64,000 nucleotides of DNA, from contig JAISSX010000037.1 in assembly GCA_031272885.1 (NCBI GenBank), positions 1 through 64,000 of the forward strand, read 5' to 3'. The stretch comes from Bifidobacteriaceae bacterium (GTDB lineage Bacteria; Actinomycetota; Actinomycetes; Actinomycetales; WQXJ01). Below, piece by piece: positions 49,825 through 58,577 of the stretch. A model generated the notes under the pieces. That model saw only the letters and a program-made list of their open reading frames with translations. It did no database searches and was not told the DNA's origin. How positions within the stretch are numbered: the stretch's first letter is position 1; each line of letters opens with the position of its first letter. Both the position numbers and the translations under genes were made by a program.

Positions 49825-50778
49825 GTGAAGCAGCACCAAGTGGGACACTCAACCGTACAAGTCACCGAACTCGGTCTTGGCACCGCCCAACTGGGTGATC
49901 TGTTCGAAGCGGCCGATCAAGCCTTGGCGGACGCCGTCATCGCCGCCGCCTGGGACCAGGGCATTCGCTACTTCGACACCGCTCCCCACTACGGCGTGGG
50001 CCGCTCAGAGACCCGCGTGGGCCTTTCACTACAGGCTTACCCACGGGCCCAATACACCCTCAGCACCAAAGTGGGCCGCCTGCTGGTGCCAGGTCCTGGG
50101 GACGAGCCGGTAAGGCAAACCGACTACACGGCCGACGGCGTGCTGCGCTCCCTTGAGGAGTCGCTGCAACGCCTGGGCCTGGACCATGTTGACATCGCCC
50201 TGATCCACGACCCAACCGACTCCAGCCCACAAGACTATGAGGACGCCGTTACCAAGGCCGCCCCGGCCCTGTCCAAGGCGCGGGACGAAGGCCTGATCGG
50301 CGCCTACGGCGTTGGTACCCGCGACATCGGCGCCCTCAACCGGTTTGTCCGCCAAACCGACCTAGACGTGGTGATGGTGGCCGGGCGCATGACGCTGCTG
50401 TGCACCGAGGCCTTTGACGAACTAGTGCCGGCCTGTGCCGAACGCGGCGTCTCCATCTTTAACTCGGCCATCTTCAACACCGGCATCCTGGCCAAGCCGC
50501 AACCCAGCCCGGCCAGCCACTTCGAATACGAGGCGCCATCGCCCGAAATCCTGGCCCGCGCCATCGAACTGGCCGAGGCCTCCCAGGCCCACGGCCTGAC
50601 CCTGCCGGAAGCCGCCATGGCCTTCGCCCTGGCCCCGGCCACGGTGGCCTCCGTGGTGGTGGGAGCCTCCAAGCCATCCCAGATCGAACGCTCCGTGGAG
50701 TGGGCCACCGCGCCGCGTGACCCGGCGCAGTTGGGCGCCCTGTGGCAGGCCATGGGCCTGGATGGCTTCCTGGCATAG
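49825..50778 (+). CDS. Aldo/keto reductase (sugar 1-dehydrogenase-like)
   Basis: GIRYFDTAPHYGVGRSETRVG, VDIALIHDP, VVVGASKPSQIE. Confidence 0.88.
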   Translation: MKQHQVGHSTVQVTELGLGTAQLGDLFEAADQALADAVIAAAWDQGIRYFDTAPHYGVGRSETRVGLSLQAYPRAQYTLSTKVGRLLVPGPGDEPVRQTDYTADGVLRSLEESLQRLGLDHVDIALIHDPTDSSPQDYEDAVTKAAPALSKARDEGLIGAYGVGTRDIGALNRFVRQTDLDVVMVAGRMTLLCTEAFDELVPACAERGVSIFNSAIFNTGILAKPQPSPASHFEYEAPSPEILARAIELAEASQAHGLTLPEAAMAFALAPATVASVVVGASKPSQIERSVEWATAPRDPAQLGALWQAMGLDGFLA

Positions 50779-50808
50779 GAGCCGGGAAGCAGGGGGCTGG
50801 CGGTCTGT

Positions 50809-50818
50809 ATCGATTATC
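50809..50818. promoter_or_regulatory. Putative operator half/core ATCGATTATC upstream of gntR-like gene
   Basis: 10-mer identical to part of the 39285 palindrome. Confidence 0.35.
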
Positions 50819-50943
50819 GCTAAACTTGGCATAGGACCTACGTCCGTGGACGGCCGGCAACGCGGCGCGGCCGCCACACGGCCAGGATCGGGACAAGCAC
50901 GGCCAAGCTGGCTAGAATCGGGCCGTAGACCAGGGGGAACACT

Positions 50944-51585
50944 ATGACTGAGATTGGAATCAACCGGCGGCTCCTGTCGGACCAGGTATATGACTTGGTG
51001 CTGACGTCGATTCTTGATGGTTCGCGCGCGCCCGGCTCCCGGGTGGTGGAGTCAGAAATTGCCCGCCAACTGGGCGTCAGCCAGGCGCCGGTGCGTGAAG
51101 CCGTCAAGCGGCTGGTCCACGCCGGCCTGCTGGTATCTATCCCCCGCAACGGCTCCTACGTGACCGAAATTTCGCCCGATGAGATGGGCGTCTCCCGCGA
51201 ACTCCGCGGTGAGATCGAGGCCATCGGCGCCTCCATCGCCACTGGACTGGTGGAACAGTCCGACCTTGCCGGCCTGCGGGACATCGTCTCCCAGATGGCC
51301 ACCGCCATCGAACGCGATGACTGGGCCGCCTTCCGCTCCCTTGATGTGGAGTTCCATCGCACCGTGGTGGGCATTGCCGGTGTCGGCATTCTCAGCCGCC
51401 TGTGGGACACCCTGGAACTGACCCTGATCAGCCAACGCGCCATCGGCGACCCGGCCTACCCCGGGCACCGCGGCTCCCTGGTTGGCTGGCACCAAGACCT
51501 GATCGACGTTCTGGCCCGCGGCAACCCCGAAAAGGCGGCGGACGCCTTCCGCCAGCACGCCCGGGGCGACCGGCCCGTCGAATAA
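50944..51585 (+). CDS. GntR-family (FCD-type) transcriptional regulator
   Basis: wHTH VVESEIARQLGVSQAPVREAVKRLVHAGLL; FCD-like C-terminus. Confidence 0.9.
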   Translation: MTEIGINRRLLSDQVYDLVLTSILDGSRAPGSRVVESEIARQLGVSQAPVREAVKRLVHAGLLVSIPRNGSYVTEISPDEMGVSRELRGEIEAIGASIATGLVEQSDLAGLRDIVSQMATAIERDDWAAFRSLDVEFHRTVVGIAGVGILSRLWDTLELTLISQRAIGDPAYPGHRGSLVGWHQDLIDVLARGNPEKAADAFRQHARGDRPVE

Positions 51586-51605
51586 TCGAAACCCAAGGCC
51601 CTCTT

Positions 51606-52514
51606 ATGACCATCACGGCTGCCCAGCTTGCCGTCATCATGCCCGCTTTGGCCACGCCGTTCACCCCCGATGGCGCCGTGGCCCTTGACACGCTAGAGGC
51701 CCTGGTGGCCCGCTACCTCGACAAAGGGGTTGAGGGCCTGTTCGTCTGCGGCACCGGCGGCGAAAGCCTGCTGCTGTCGCTCGAAGAACGTGAACGGATC
51801 CTTGAGACCGTTGTTGCCGTGAACGCGGGCGCCGTGCCGGTGGTGGCGCACATCGGCGCCGTCAACACGGCCGATTCTGTCCGGCTGGCCCGCCACGCCG
51901 AGGCCGCCGGGGCAGACGCCATCTCGGCCATTCCGCCCGTCTACTTCTCCTACTCCAAGGCCGCCATCGTGGGCCACTACCAGACCATCATGGACGCCAC
52001 CGCCCTGCCCATGGTGCTGTACAACATCCCCAGCCTGACCGGCATCGAGTTCACGGTCGACTGGCCGGAGTTGCTGGGTGATCCACGTGTCATCGGCATG
52101 AAGCACACCAGCGGCAACATCTCGTCGTTGCAGTTGATGAAGGCCGCCTACCCGGACAAGACCTTCCTGGGTGGCTTCGATGACCTGTTCGTTCCCGCCA
52201 TGTCGGTGGGGGCCACGGGCGCCATCGGCGTCACGGCCGGTAGCTGCTTCGAGCTGTACCGGGCGGCGCGGGACCACTTCCAGGCCGGCCGGGTCGATGA
52301 CGCCCGGCGGGTGCAGGGCTATCTGGCCCAAGTGCTGCAGGCGCTGTTCGCCAACGACCTCTACCCGGCCGCCAAGTATCTGGCGGAACGCGACATCAAG
52401 CCGCTGACGCTGGGCGGCTGCCGCCCACCGTTCCGGCCGCTCAGCCCCGAAGGCAAGGCCAACATGGACGTGCTGCTGGCCAAACTGGACACCTGGATCA
52501 CCACCGGCCTGTGA
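51606..52514 (+). CDS. Dihydrodipicolinate synthase/N-acetylneuraminate lyase-family aldolase
   Basis: GLFVCGTGGESLLLSLEERERILE, LPMVLYNIPSLTGIEF, VIGMKHTSGNI (Schiff-base Lys). Confidence 0.88.
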   Translation: MTITAAQLAVIMPALATPFTPDGAVALDTLEALVARYLDKGVEGLFVCGTGGESLLLSLEERERILETVVAVNAGAVPVVAHIGAVNTADSVRLARHAEAAGADAISAIPPVYFSYSKAAIVGHYQTIMDATALPMVLYNIPSLTGIEFTVDWPELLGDPRVIGMKHTSGNISSLQLMKAAYPDKTFLGGFDDLFVPAMSVGATGAIGVTAGSCFELYRAARDHFQAGRVDDARRVQGYLAQVLQALFANDLYPAAKYLAERDIKPLTLGGCRPPFRPLSPEGKANMDVLLAKLDTWITTGL

Positions 52515-52523
52515 CCCCTGGCC

Positions 52524-54629
52524 TTAGTCCAGGAGGATGCAGCTGGTGAAGGCCAGGGTGAGCGGCCCGTGGTAGTAGGGCACGCCGGCCCGTTCGCAAA
52601 CCTCGGACACAATCAGACCCGAAGCCTCCATCGAGGCGTGGGCCAGGCCCGGCAGGCGGCACGGCTCCGCCGGGTAGGTGCACTGCGGACACAGGCTGCA
52701 GGCCCCGGCGCCCAACGGCCATTGCCGCGGGAAAGAACCGGCCAAACTGGCCACCAATTTGCGGAAGCGCTGCTTGTGCAGACGTTCGGCCGCCTGCATG
52801 CCGTCAAGGTCGAACTGGTCCTCCAAGTGGCCAACGGTTTGCACCAGCACGCCCCAGCGGTATTCGCCCACCCGGGCGGCCGTCTGCTCCAACGTGCCGC
52901 AGGCCGGCGGGCACATCCAGTTGGTGCCGAACGCGTGGCATTTGTCCGCCGCGCACCATTCCCGCACCTCAGGATGCGCTTCCAGGCTGGTGGCCGCCAT
53001 GCGGGCCACCGTCTCGAAACCCAACCCCGCGGCCAGGTCCGCCACCGCGTCATAGTCCTGGTAGGGGCTGGGGGCGAAGCCAATCTGCTCCATAAAGGCA
53101 CCGGTGAAGCGCGCATCACTAGACAGTTCGAGATACTGCACTCCAGCCGCCAGCCGCGCCAGGCCATCCCGGCCCTCCCTGGTCAAAGCCCTGATGGCAC
53201 CCTCCAAGGCGGCGTTGCCCACCGCCTTGACCCGGCCCGCCAACACGGGCGGCAGCAGGCCGGTCAGGCGCATCGACCGCGGCCGTACCCGGCTGCCGAA
53301 ACCGCCCGCCAGGTAGACCTGGTCCACGTCTTGCGCCGTCAGACCGGCCTCATCCAACAGGACGTCCAGGCCGGCCGCGATGGCCCCTTTGGCCAGTTGC
53401 AACTGCCGGATGTCTGCCTGTGACAGGTAGACCGCGCCATCGGGTGTCAACCGCAACCGGGCGACATCGGCGGGCGTGGCGTAGGCGGCCAGGTGGGGGG
53501 CCACCTCGGCCTGTGACCGCAGGTAACCCGTGTCATCCACCAGCCCCAACTCCAGGCCGGCCGCCAGTGCATCGATGATGCCCGAACCGCAAATGCCCGT
53601 CGCGTCCGCCCCCGCGATGGTGGTGTACCGCAGTTGCCCGGCGCCGGCCGTCACGCGGTCGATGGCGCCCGCCACCGCCGGCAGGCCACACTCCAGGTTG
53701 GCGCCCTCGAAGGCCGGGCCGGCGGCGGCCGCGCAGGCCACGATGCTGCCCGGGGTGGCTAGGGCGATCTCACCGTTGGTGCCCAAGTCCAGCAGCAACG
53801 TGACCCGCTCATTCGGCTGGTCCACGGCGCAAGCCAGCAGGCCCGCCGTGATGTCACCCCCCACGTAGCCGGCCACAGCCGGCAGCAGGTAGGCCTCCGC
53901 GCCGGGCGCCCCTGGCAGGCCAAGGTTGGCTGCCGGGCGGGTGTCCCCGAACAGGGATAGCGGTTCGAAGGGCGCGGCACCGATCGATTCGGGCGGCAGT
54001 CCGTCCAGCAAGTGCAACATCACCGTGTTGCCGGCTACCGCATAGCCGCCGATGGCGTCCGCGGCCAGGCCCGTACGGTCAAGCAGGTAAGCGGTGAGGG
54101 TGGCCAACTGGTGCCGGATGGCGTCCGTCAGTGTGGCGAGGTGACCGTCCGTGGCCGCGGTAATGCGGCTGATGACGTCCGCGCCGAAGTCGCCCTGGTC
54201 GTTGCGGTCGCTGACCGCGGCCACGGTGGCACCGGTGGCCAGTTCGATCAGAGCAGCAACGACGGTGGTGGTGCCAACGTCCACCGCCACGCCGTAGCCG
54301 CCGGGCTCGCTGGGAGGTTGCCAGGTGGGCCGGGCCGGGCCGGTGAACTCGGCCTGGATGGTCATGTCAGATGCCTGGTCCAGCCACACGTCCAGGACCT
54401 CTCCTGAGGCCGCGGCCGTCAAGCGGCAGGCCAACACTGGTTTGGCCTCGGCCTGATCCGGGCCCACCCGGACCAGGCACTTACCGCAGGTGCCGCGTCC
54501 GCCGCAGGGACCGAACACTCCGGTGACGCCATGTTGGCGGAAGGTGGTGAGCAGATCGGCGCCCGGCGCCAGCGGCAGTAGCACCGTGCCGCCATCGGCC
54601 CGATGCAGCCTGATCGAAGACTCACCCAC
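52524..54629 (-). CDS. [2Fe-2S] ferredoxin - ASKHA (DUF4445/RACE corrinoid reductive activator) - DUF2284 fusion
   Basis: PCGGRGTCGKCLV...LAC; GVAVDVGTTTVVAALIELATG; LLLDLGTNGEIAL; CGSGIIDALAAGLELGLV; YLAGGFGSRV; C-terminal CAADKCHAFGTNWMCPPACGTLEQ and GACSLCPQCTYPAEPCRLPG. Start moved from 54698 to GTG 54629. Confidence 0.85.
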   Translation of the reverse strand: MGESSIRLHRADGGTVLLPLAPGADLLTTFRQHGVTGVFGPCGGRGTCGKCLVRVGPDQAEAKPVLACRLTAAASGEVLDVWLDQASDMTIQAEFTGPARPTWQPPSEPGGYGVAVDVGTTTVVAALIELATGATVAAVSDRNDQGDFGADVISRITAATDGHLATLTDAIRHQLATLTAYLLDRTGLAADAIGGYAVAGNTVMLHLLDGLPPESIGAAPFEPLSLFGDTRPAANLGLPGAPGAEAYLLPAVAGYVGGDITAGLLACAVDQPNERVTLLLDLGTNGEIALATPGSIVACAAAAGPAFEGANLECGLPAVAGAIDRVTAGAGQLRYTTIAGADATGICGSGIIDALAAGLELGLVDDTGYLRSQAEVAPHLAAYATPADVARLRLTPDGAVYLSQADIRQLQLAKGAIAAGLDVLLDEAGLTAQDVDQVYLAGGFGSRVRPRSMRLTGLLPPVLAGRVKAVGNAALEGAIRALTREGRDGLARLAAGVQYLELSSDARFTGAFMEQIGFAPSPYQDYDAVADLAAGLGFETVARMAATSLEAHPEVREWCAADKCHAFGTNWMCPPACGTLEQTAARVGEYRWGVLVQTVGHLEDQFDLDGMQAAERLHKQRFRKLVASLAGSFPRQWPLGAGACSLCPQCTYPAEPCRLPGLAHASMEASGLIVSEVCERAGVPYYHGPLTLAFTSCILLD

Positions 54630-54659
54630 GGCTCGCCATCCTAAGCCGATCTCAGCTCT

Positions 54660-54777
54660 CTTTCCTCGCGAGAGTACGGTTATGTAGCTCGGTGCCAATT
54701 ACCTCAACGCTCTGACCTGCGTAAACGCTAATCGAGCATCGACTAGAACCTACATAACCGTACTCTCGCGAGGAAAG
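54660..54777. repeat. MITE-like element: perfect 28-bp inverted repeats around a 62-bp core
   Basis: CTTTCCTCGCGAGAGTACGGTTATGTAG (54660-54687) and its exact reverse complement (54750-54777). Confidence 0.9.
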
Positions 54778-54787
54778 GTGGCGCAGG

Positions 54788-55501
54788 CTAGGCGGGGATG
54801 GGGATGACGCGGAACTCTTCCGCGTAGCGGCCCGGGCCCAGGCCGGCCTTGACTGCCACTGCGGCCGCCTCTTGCCGCAACCGTTCGCGCGCCCGCTCCT
54901 GATCCGGGTGCTGCGAGACGTGCTCAAACAGCGCCGCCTCACGCCGCGCCCACACGGCGGTCACGTCCACCGTGTGATTCGGCTCCGGGTCACCCTGCAA
55001 CCACAGTTCGCGGACCTCGAACGCCGCCAAGCCCTCCGCCGCCAACTCCGGGAAGGCGAACGGGTTGCGGGCAAACGGGTAGACCGCCCTGGCCACCGCT
55101 TCACCCACCGCTAGGTGGTCCGGGTGGGACAACCTGATGTCGTGCCAGGCCCGCGTGGGCGACTGGGCCAGCACCCGGTGTGGACGGACCTGCCGGATGA
55201 CCCGGCAAACCGAACGGATCAGGGCGTCATCGGCCACTACCTGGCCGTCGCGGAAACCTTCGAAGAAGCGGACGTCTGTCACCCCCAAGGTGGCCGCGGC
55301 CCGGCGCTGCTCCTCGCGGCGCTGATCAGCCACATCATCCCGGGGTGCCGCCGGGTCGAAGCCGCCCGCATCCCCCCCGGTGACCAGTGCGTAAGTGACC
55401 GCCACGCCCGCGTCCACCCAAGTGGCCACGGTGCCGCCGGCCCAGAAATCGACATCGTCCGGGTGGGCCATCACCACCAGAACCCGCCGCTGTTCGCTCA
55501 C
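54788..55501 (-). CDS. PIG-L/LmbE-family deacetylase
   Basis: VLVVMAHPDDVDFWAGGTVATWVDAG; HDIRLSHPDHLAVGEAV. Confidence 0.9.
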   Translation of the reverse strand: MSEQRRVLVVMAHPDDVDFWAGGTVATWVDAGVAVTYALVTGGDAGGFDPAAPRDDVADQRREEQRRAAATLGVTDVRFFEGFRDGQVVADDALIRSVCRVIRQVRPHRVLAQSPTRAWHDIRLSHPDHLAVGEAVARAVYPFARNPFAFPELAAEGLAAFEVRELWLQGDPEPNHTVDVTAVWARREAALFEHVSQHPDQERARERLRQEAAAVAVKAGLGPGRYAEEFRVIPIPA

Positions 55502-55540
55502 AGCACAACCCTACCGACCGGCTTGCCCGCCCTGACCGCC

Positions 55541-56854
55541 TCACGGACCAAGCGTGGTCAACGGCACCACATGAACCCCATCCCTCCGGGTGTAGGCGTA
55601 GCCGGAAGCTGTCAACACCACCAGCGCCCTAGGCTCCCCCATCGACTGAACATCCACCTTCGCCGCAAACCTGGTCAACGAGTCCGCTGCTTTGTCCACT
55701 GCCCCTGGAGAGCCACCCAGTTTCACTTCGAAGCCGGCCCACCGCCGATAGCCGGCATCGACCACTGCATCAACTTCCAGGTTTGTGTTGTCCCGGTAAT
55801 GGCCCACTTGTACCAGCGGGTCGGTCTGATAGACCCGCAAGTCACGCAGACAAAGCGACTCGAACAAGAAGCTGAACGTCTTGAGGTCCAACATGAGCTG
55901 CTCCGGTGAAGCCCCCAGCAAGGCGGCAGCTAACGCCGGATCGACCAGGTGGTGTTTTGCCTGCCCGCGAACCCGAGCCTTCGACCGCAAGACGGGTGTC
56001 CAGGGCGGTTGTGCCTCATACACCATCAAGCGGCTCAAGGCATCAAGGTAGCTCGCCACCGTTTCCACGCCCGGGCTGGGCCCGGCACCGAAGGTGTCTT
56101 TCGCGAGGGTGACAAGCGTCGCTTCACTGGCAGTGTTCAGGGCTACCGCACGCAACAAGCCCAGCAAGCGCGTGGGATCGCGCCGCACGCCGTCGACCGT
56201 TCTGATGTCAGCACTGGCCAATTCTCTGAGGTAGGCCGCTGCGTTCCGCTGGGCGGCCTGCCACGGGCGGCTCCTGTCGGCCGGCCAGCCACCATGGCAG
56301 GTCTCTTCCACCAACTGTTCAAGCGTCAAAGGCGCCTGGCCCTCGACCTTCTCCACACCTTCGAGCAACTGGCTTAGGGACACCTGGCCGCTGGACAGAC
56401 CTGATTCGAACAGGGACAGGGGACGCAGGCGCAATCTGGCGAACCGGCCAGCACCACTGTGCCTGGCCTCGTCATCACTCGGATTGGCCGAGCCGGTCAA
56501 GATGAACTGGCCGTCGCTCTGCCTGTCATCCACTGCCCGTCGCACCGCGTTCCATACCTCCGGCGCCAACTGCCATTCGTCGATCAACCGGGGCGAGGGA
56601 CCAGCCAGGATTGACGCAGGATGCTCGACGGCGCTGGCCCTGGCAGAGTCATCGACATCAAGCCGCACTTCGCTGGCAGCCAACCGGCGAGCAGTTTCTG
56701 TCTTGCCGCTGCCCTTGACGCCTTCTACCAAGACCGCGCCGATGCGACTCAGGGTGTCAGCCAGAACGGTGTCTGCGACCCGCTCGATGTAGTCACGGCG
56801 AGGCCCTCTTGAGGCCTCTTGATCTGGCCCGTTGACCTGGCCATTCGGTGTCAT
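55541..56854 (-). CDS. AAA ATPase with DUF4143 domain
   Basis: GAVLVEGVKGSGKTETARRLA Walker A, PRLIDEWQLAPEVWNAVRRAVD, FILTGSA; C-terminal VDAVVDAGYRRWAGFEVKLG. Confidence 0.9.
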   Translation of the reverse strand: MTPNGQVNGPDQEASRGPRRDYIERVADTVLADTLSRIGAVLVEGVKGSGKTETARRLAASEVRLDVDDSARASAVEHPASILAGPSPRLIDEWQLAPEVWNAVRRAVDDRQSDGQFILTGSANPSDDEARHSGAGRFARLRLRPLSLFESGLSSGQVSLSQLLEGVEKVEGQAPLTLEQLVEETCHGGWPADRSRPWQAAQRNAAAYLRELASADIRTVDGVRRDPTRLLGLLRAVALNTASEATLVTLAKDTFGAGPSPGVETVASYLDALSRLMVYEAQPPWTPVLRSKARVRGQAKHHLVDPALAAALLGASPEQLMLDLKTFSFLFESLCLRDLRVYQTDPLVQVGHYRDNTNLEVDAVVDAGYRRWAGFEVKLGGSPGAVDKAADSLTRFAAKVDVQSMGEPRALVVLTASGYAYTRRDGVHVVPLTTLGP

Positions 56855-56962
56855 GCAAGTAGTTTAGCCGGGTTTCTGCAAGTCATTCAACCGGGCTTGT
56901 GCAAGTCATGTAACCGGGCTTGTGCAAGTCATGTAACCGGGTTTCTGCAAGTCTTGCGCCGG
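56854..56962. repeat. Direct tandem array, exact 23-bp period, 4 full units plus a partial unit
   Basis: TGCAAGTAGTTTAGCCGGGTTTC / TGCAAGTCATTCAACCGGGCTTG / TGCAAGTCATGTAACCGGGCTTG / TGCAAGTCATGTAACCGGGTTTC / TGCAAGTCTTGCGCCGG. Confidence 0.92.
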
Positions 56963-57025
56963 CCGGGCAAGGGCCGATGGCGCCGGTCACCCCACCCGCC
57001 GGGTGAACCTCAGTAGGCTACGAGG

Positions 57026-57523
57026 GTGACTCTGCGGAAGCCCCGGCCGCCCCAGCCTCAGGTGGCCGGACACCACCACCACACGGCCGCCATCGGCGAC
57101 CTGGTGAACTCGCTGTACGCCGCCGGCCGGCCGGAATACCGCGGCGGCCCAACCGACCCGTCGCCGGGCGTGCCAAGCCTCACAGCCGTTGCCGACCGCC
57201 TGGATACCCGCGCCCTGAACCGCGTGGTGACCGTCAGCGGTGACACACCCCAGCCGACCGTCACCGTGGAGACCAAGTGCACCTGGCGTCACCTCGCGGC
57301 CGTCCTGCAACCCAAGGGTTGGCAGGTGCCCGATGGCGCCCGGTTGCCCCAAAACAGCACCGTGGGGGCGGCCATCAAGCAAGGCCAGGTACAACCCACC
57401 TGGGTGGACGTGCTGACGGCCGACGGTAGCATCACCCGCCATGAGGCGGTTGACGGCGGCACGCTGACGCTGCCGCCGGACGCCCTGATCGTGGCCGCCG
57501 CCCTGCCCCTCACCCGGGCTTGA
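57026..57523 (+). CDS. Hypothetical 165-aa protein resembling a truncated FAD-binding (PCMH-like) domain
   Basis: LDTRALNRVVTVSGDTPQPTVTVETKCTWRHLAAVLQPKGWQVPDGARLPQNSTVGAAIKQG...VDVLTADGSIT. Confidence 0.5.
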   Translation: MTLRKPRPPQPQVAGHHHHTAAIGDLVNSLYAAGRPEYRGGPTDPSPGVPSLTAVADRLDTRALNRVVTVSGDTPQPTVTVETKCTWRHLAAVLQPKGWQVPDGARLPQNSTVGAAIKQGQVQPTWVDVLTADGSITRHEAVDGGTLTLPPDALIVAAALPLTRA

Positions 57524-57542
57524 GGACCGCCGACACCGAGCG

Positions 57543-58562
57543 TCAGGCAGAACCGCGGCGCACCAGAGTGGTGGGCAACGTCACGGTCATTGAGGCATCA
57601 CCGTCGATCGAAGCCAGCAACACCCGGATCATCTCTCGCGCAATTCGGTCGAATGGCTGCGCCATCGTGGTGAGGGGCGGCCTGGTCTCCAAGGCCACAG
57701 GGGAGTCGTCGAAACCGACCACCGCCACGTCGTCGGGCACTAGGACGCCACGCCGCTCGAACTCATCCATGACCCCGGCTGCCAACAAGTCGGAGGCGGC
57801 AAACAGGCCGTCGAAACTCACCCCCCGGTCAAGCAATTCTGCCGCAGCCGTCCGCCCGTCCTCTCTGGCGAACCGAGCCACCTCCACCACCAACGCGGCG
57901 TCATAGGCGGACCCCACCACGTCCCGGTAGCCGTCCAACCGGTCCCGGCCACCTGGCAGATCGCCCGGACCGGCCACCGTCGCAATCGCCTGGCAGCCGC
58001 GCTGCTGCAAGTAGCGCACCGCTTGGCGAGCGCCGTCCCTGTCATCGGCACTGACGTATGAGATCTTGCCGCCGTAGCCCATGGGCGCGCCGCAGATCAC
58101 AGTCGGCACGTGGGACTTGGCCAAGCGCTGGATCAGGCCGGCGCTGGAGGTGTGTGGTGACACCAACACCACCCCGTCGAAGTGGCCCGTGGTGATGTAG
58201 CTCTCCAGCCGGGTCCTGTCCTTGTCGGCGCCCGCCAGCATCAAGCCCATCACCAGGTCATGTTCGGCCAGGTTGTGGGCCACGCCACGCAGAATCGGTT
58301 CGAACACCGGGTCTGCAAACAGGGAGTGCTCCGACTCGACCAGCACCAGGGCCACCGAGTTGGACCGGCCGGAAGCCAGCGAACGGGCGTGACGGTTGGC
58401 GGAATACCCGGTCTGTTCGATGGCGGCCTCAACCTTGGCTTCTGTCTCTGGCGCCACCCAGTGACCGCCGTTGACGACCCGCGAAACTGTGGCCCTTGAA
58501 ACCCCGGCTATCGCCGCCACATCGCTGATTGTTGGACGGTGATTCGGGTCCTCGGCCTTCAC
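57543..58562 (-). CDS. LacI-family transcriptional regulator
   Basis: PTISDVAAIAGVSRATVSRVVNGGHWVAPETEAKVEAAIEQTGYSANRHARSLASGRS. Confidence 0.92.
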   Translation of the reverse strand: MKAEDPNHRPTISDVAAIAGVSRATVSRVVNGGHWVAPETEAKVEAAIEQTGYSANRHARSLASGRSNSVALVLVESEHSLFADPVFEPILRGVAHNLAEHDLVMGLMLAGADKDRTRLESYITTGHFDGVVLVSPHTSSAGLIQRLAKSHVPTVICGAPMGYGGKISYVSADDRDGARQAVRYLQQRGCQAIATVAGPGDLPGGRDRLDGYRDVVGSAYDAALVVEVARFAREDGRTAAAELLDRGVSFDGLFAASDLLAAGVMDEFERRGVLVPDDVAVVGFDDSPVALETRPPLTTMAQPFDRIAREMIRVLLASIDGDASMTVTLPTTLVRRGSA

Positions 58563-58577
58563 GCACCAATCCTAACG

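Noticed and set aside
54630-54698. ORF-track N-terminal extension of the RACE fusion (start 54698)
   Set aside because: Start falls inside the inverted-repeat element; GTG 54629 fits the ferredoxin domain start.
56854-56962. CRISPR array
   Set aside because: Repeats are directly adjacent with no unique spacers and no cas genes nearby.
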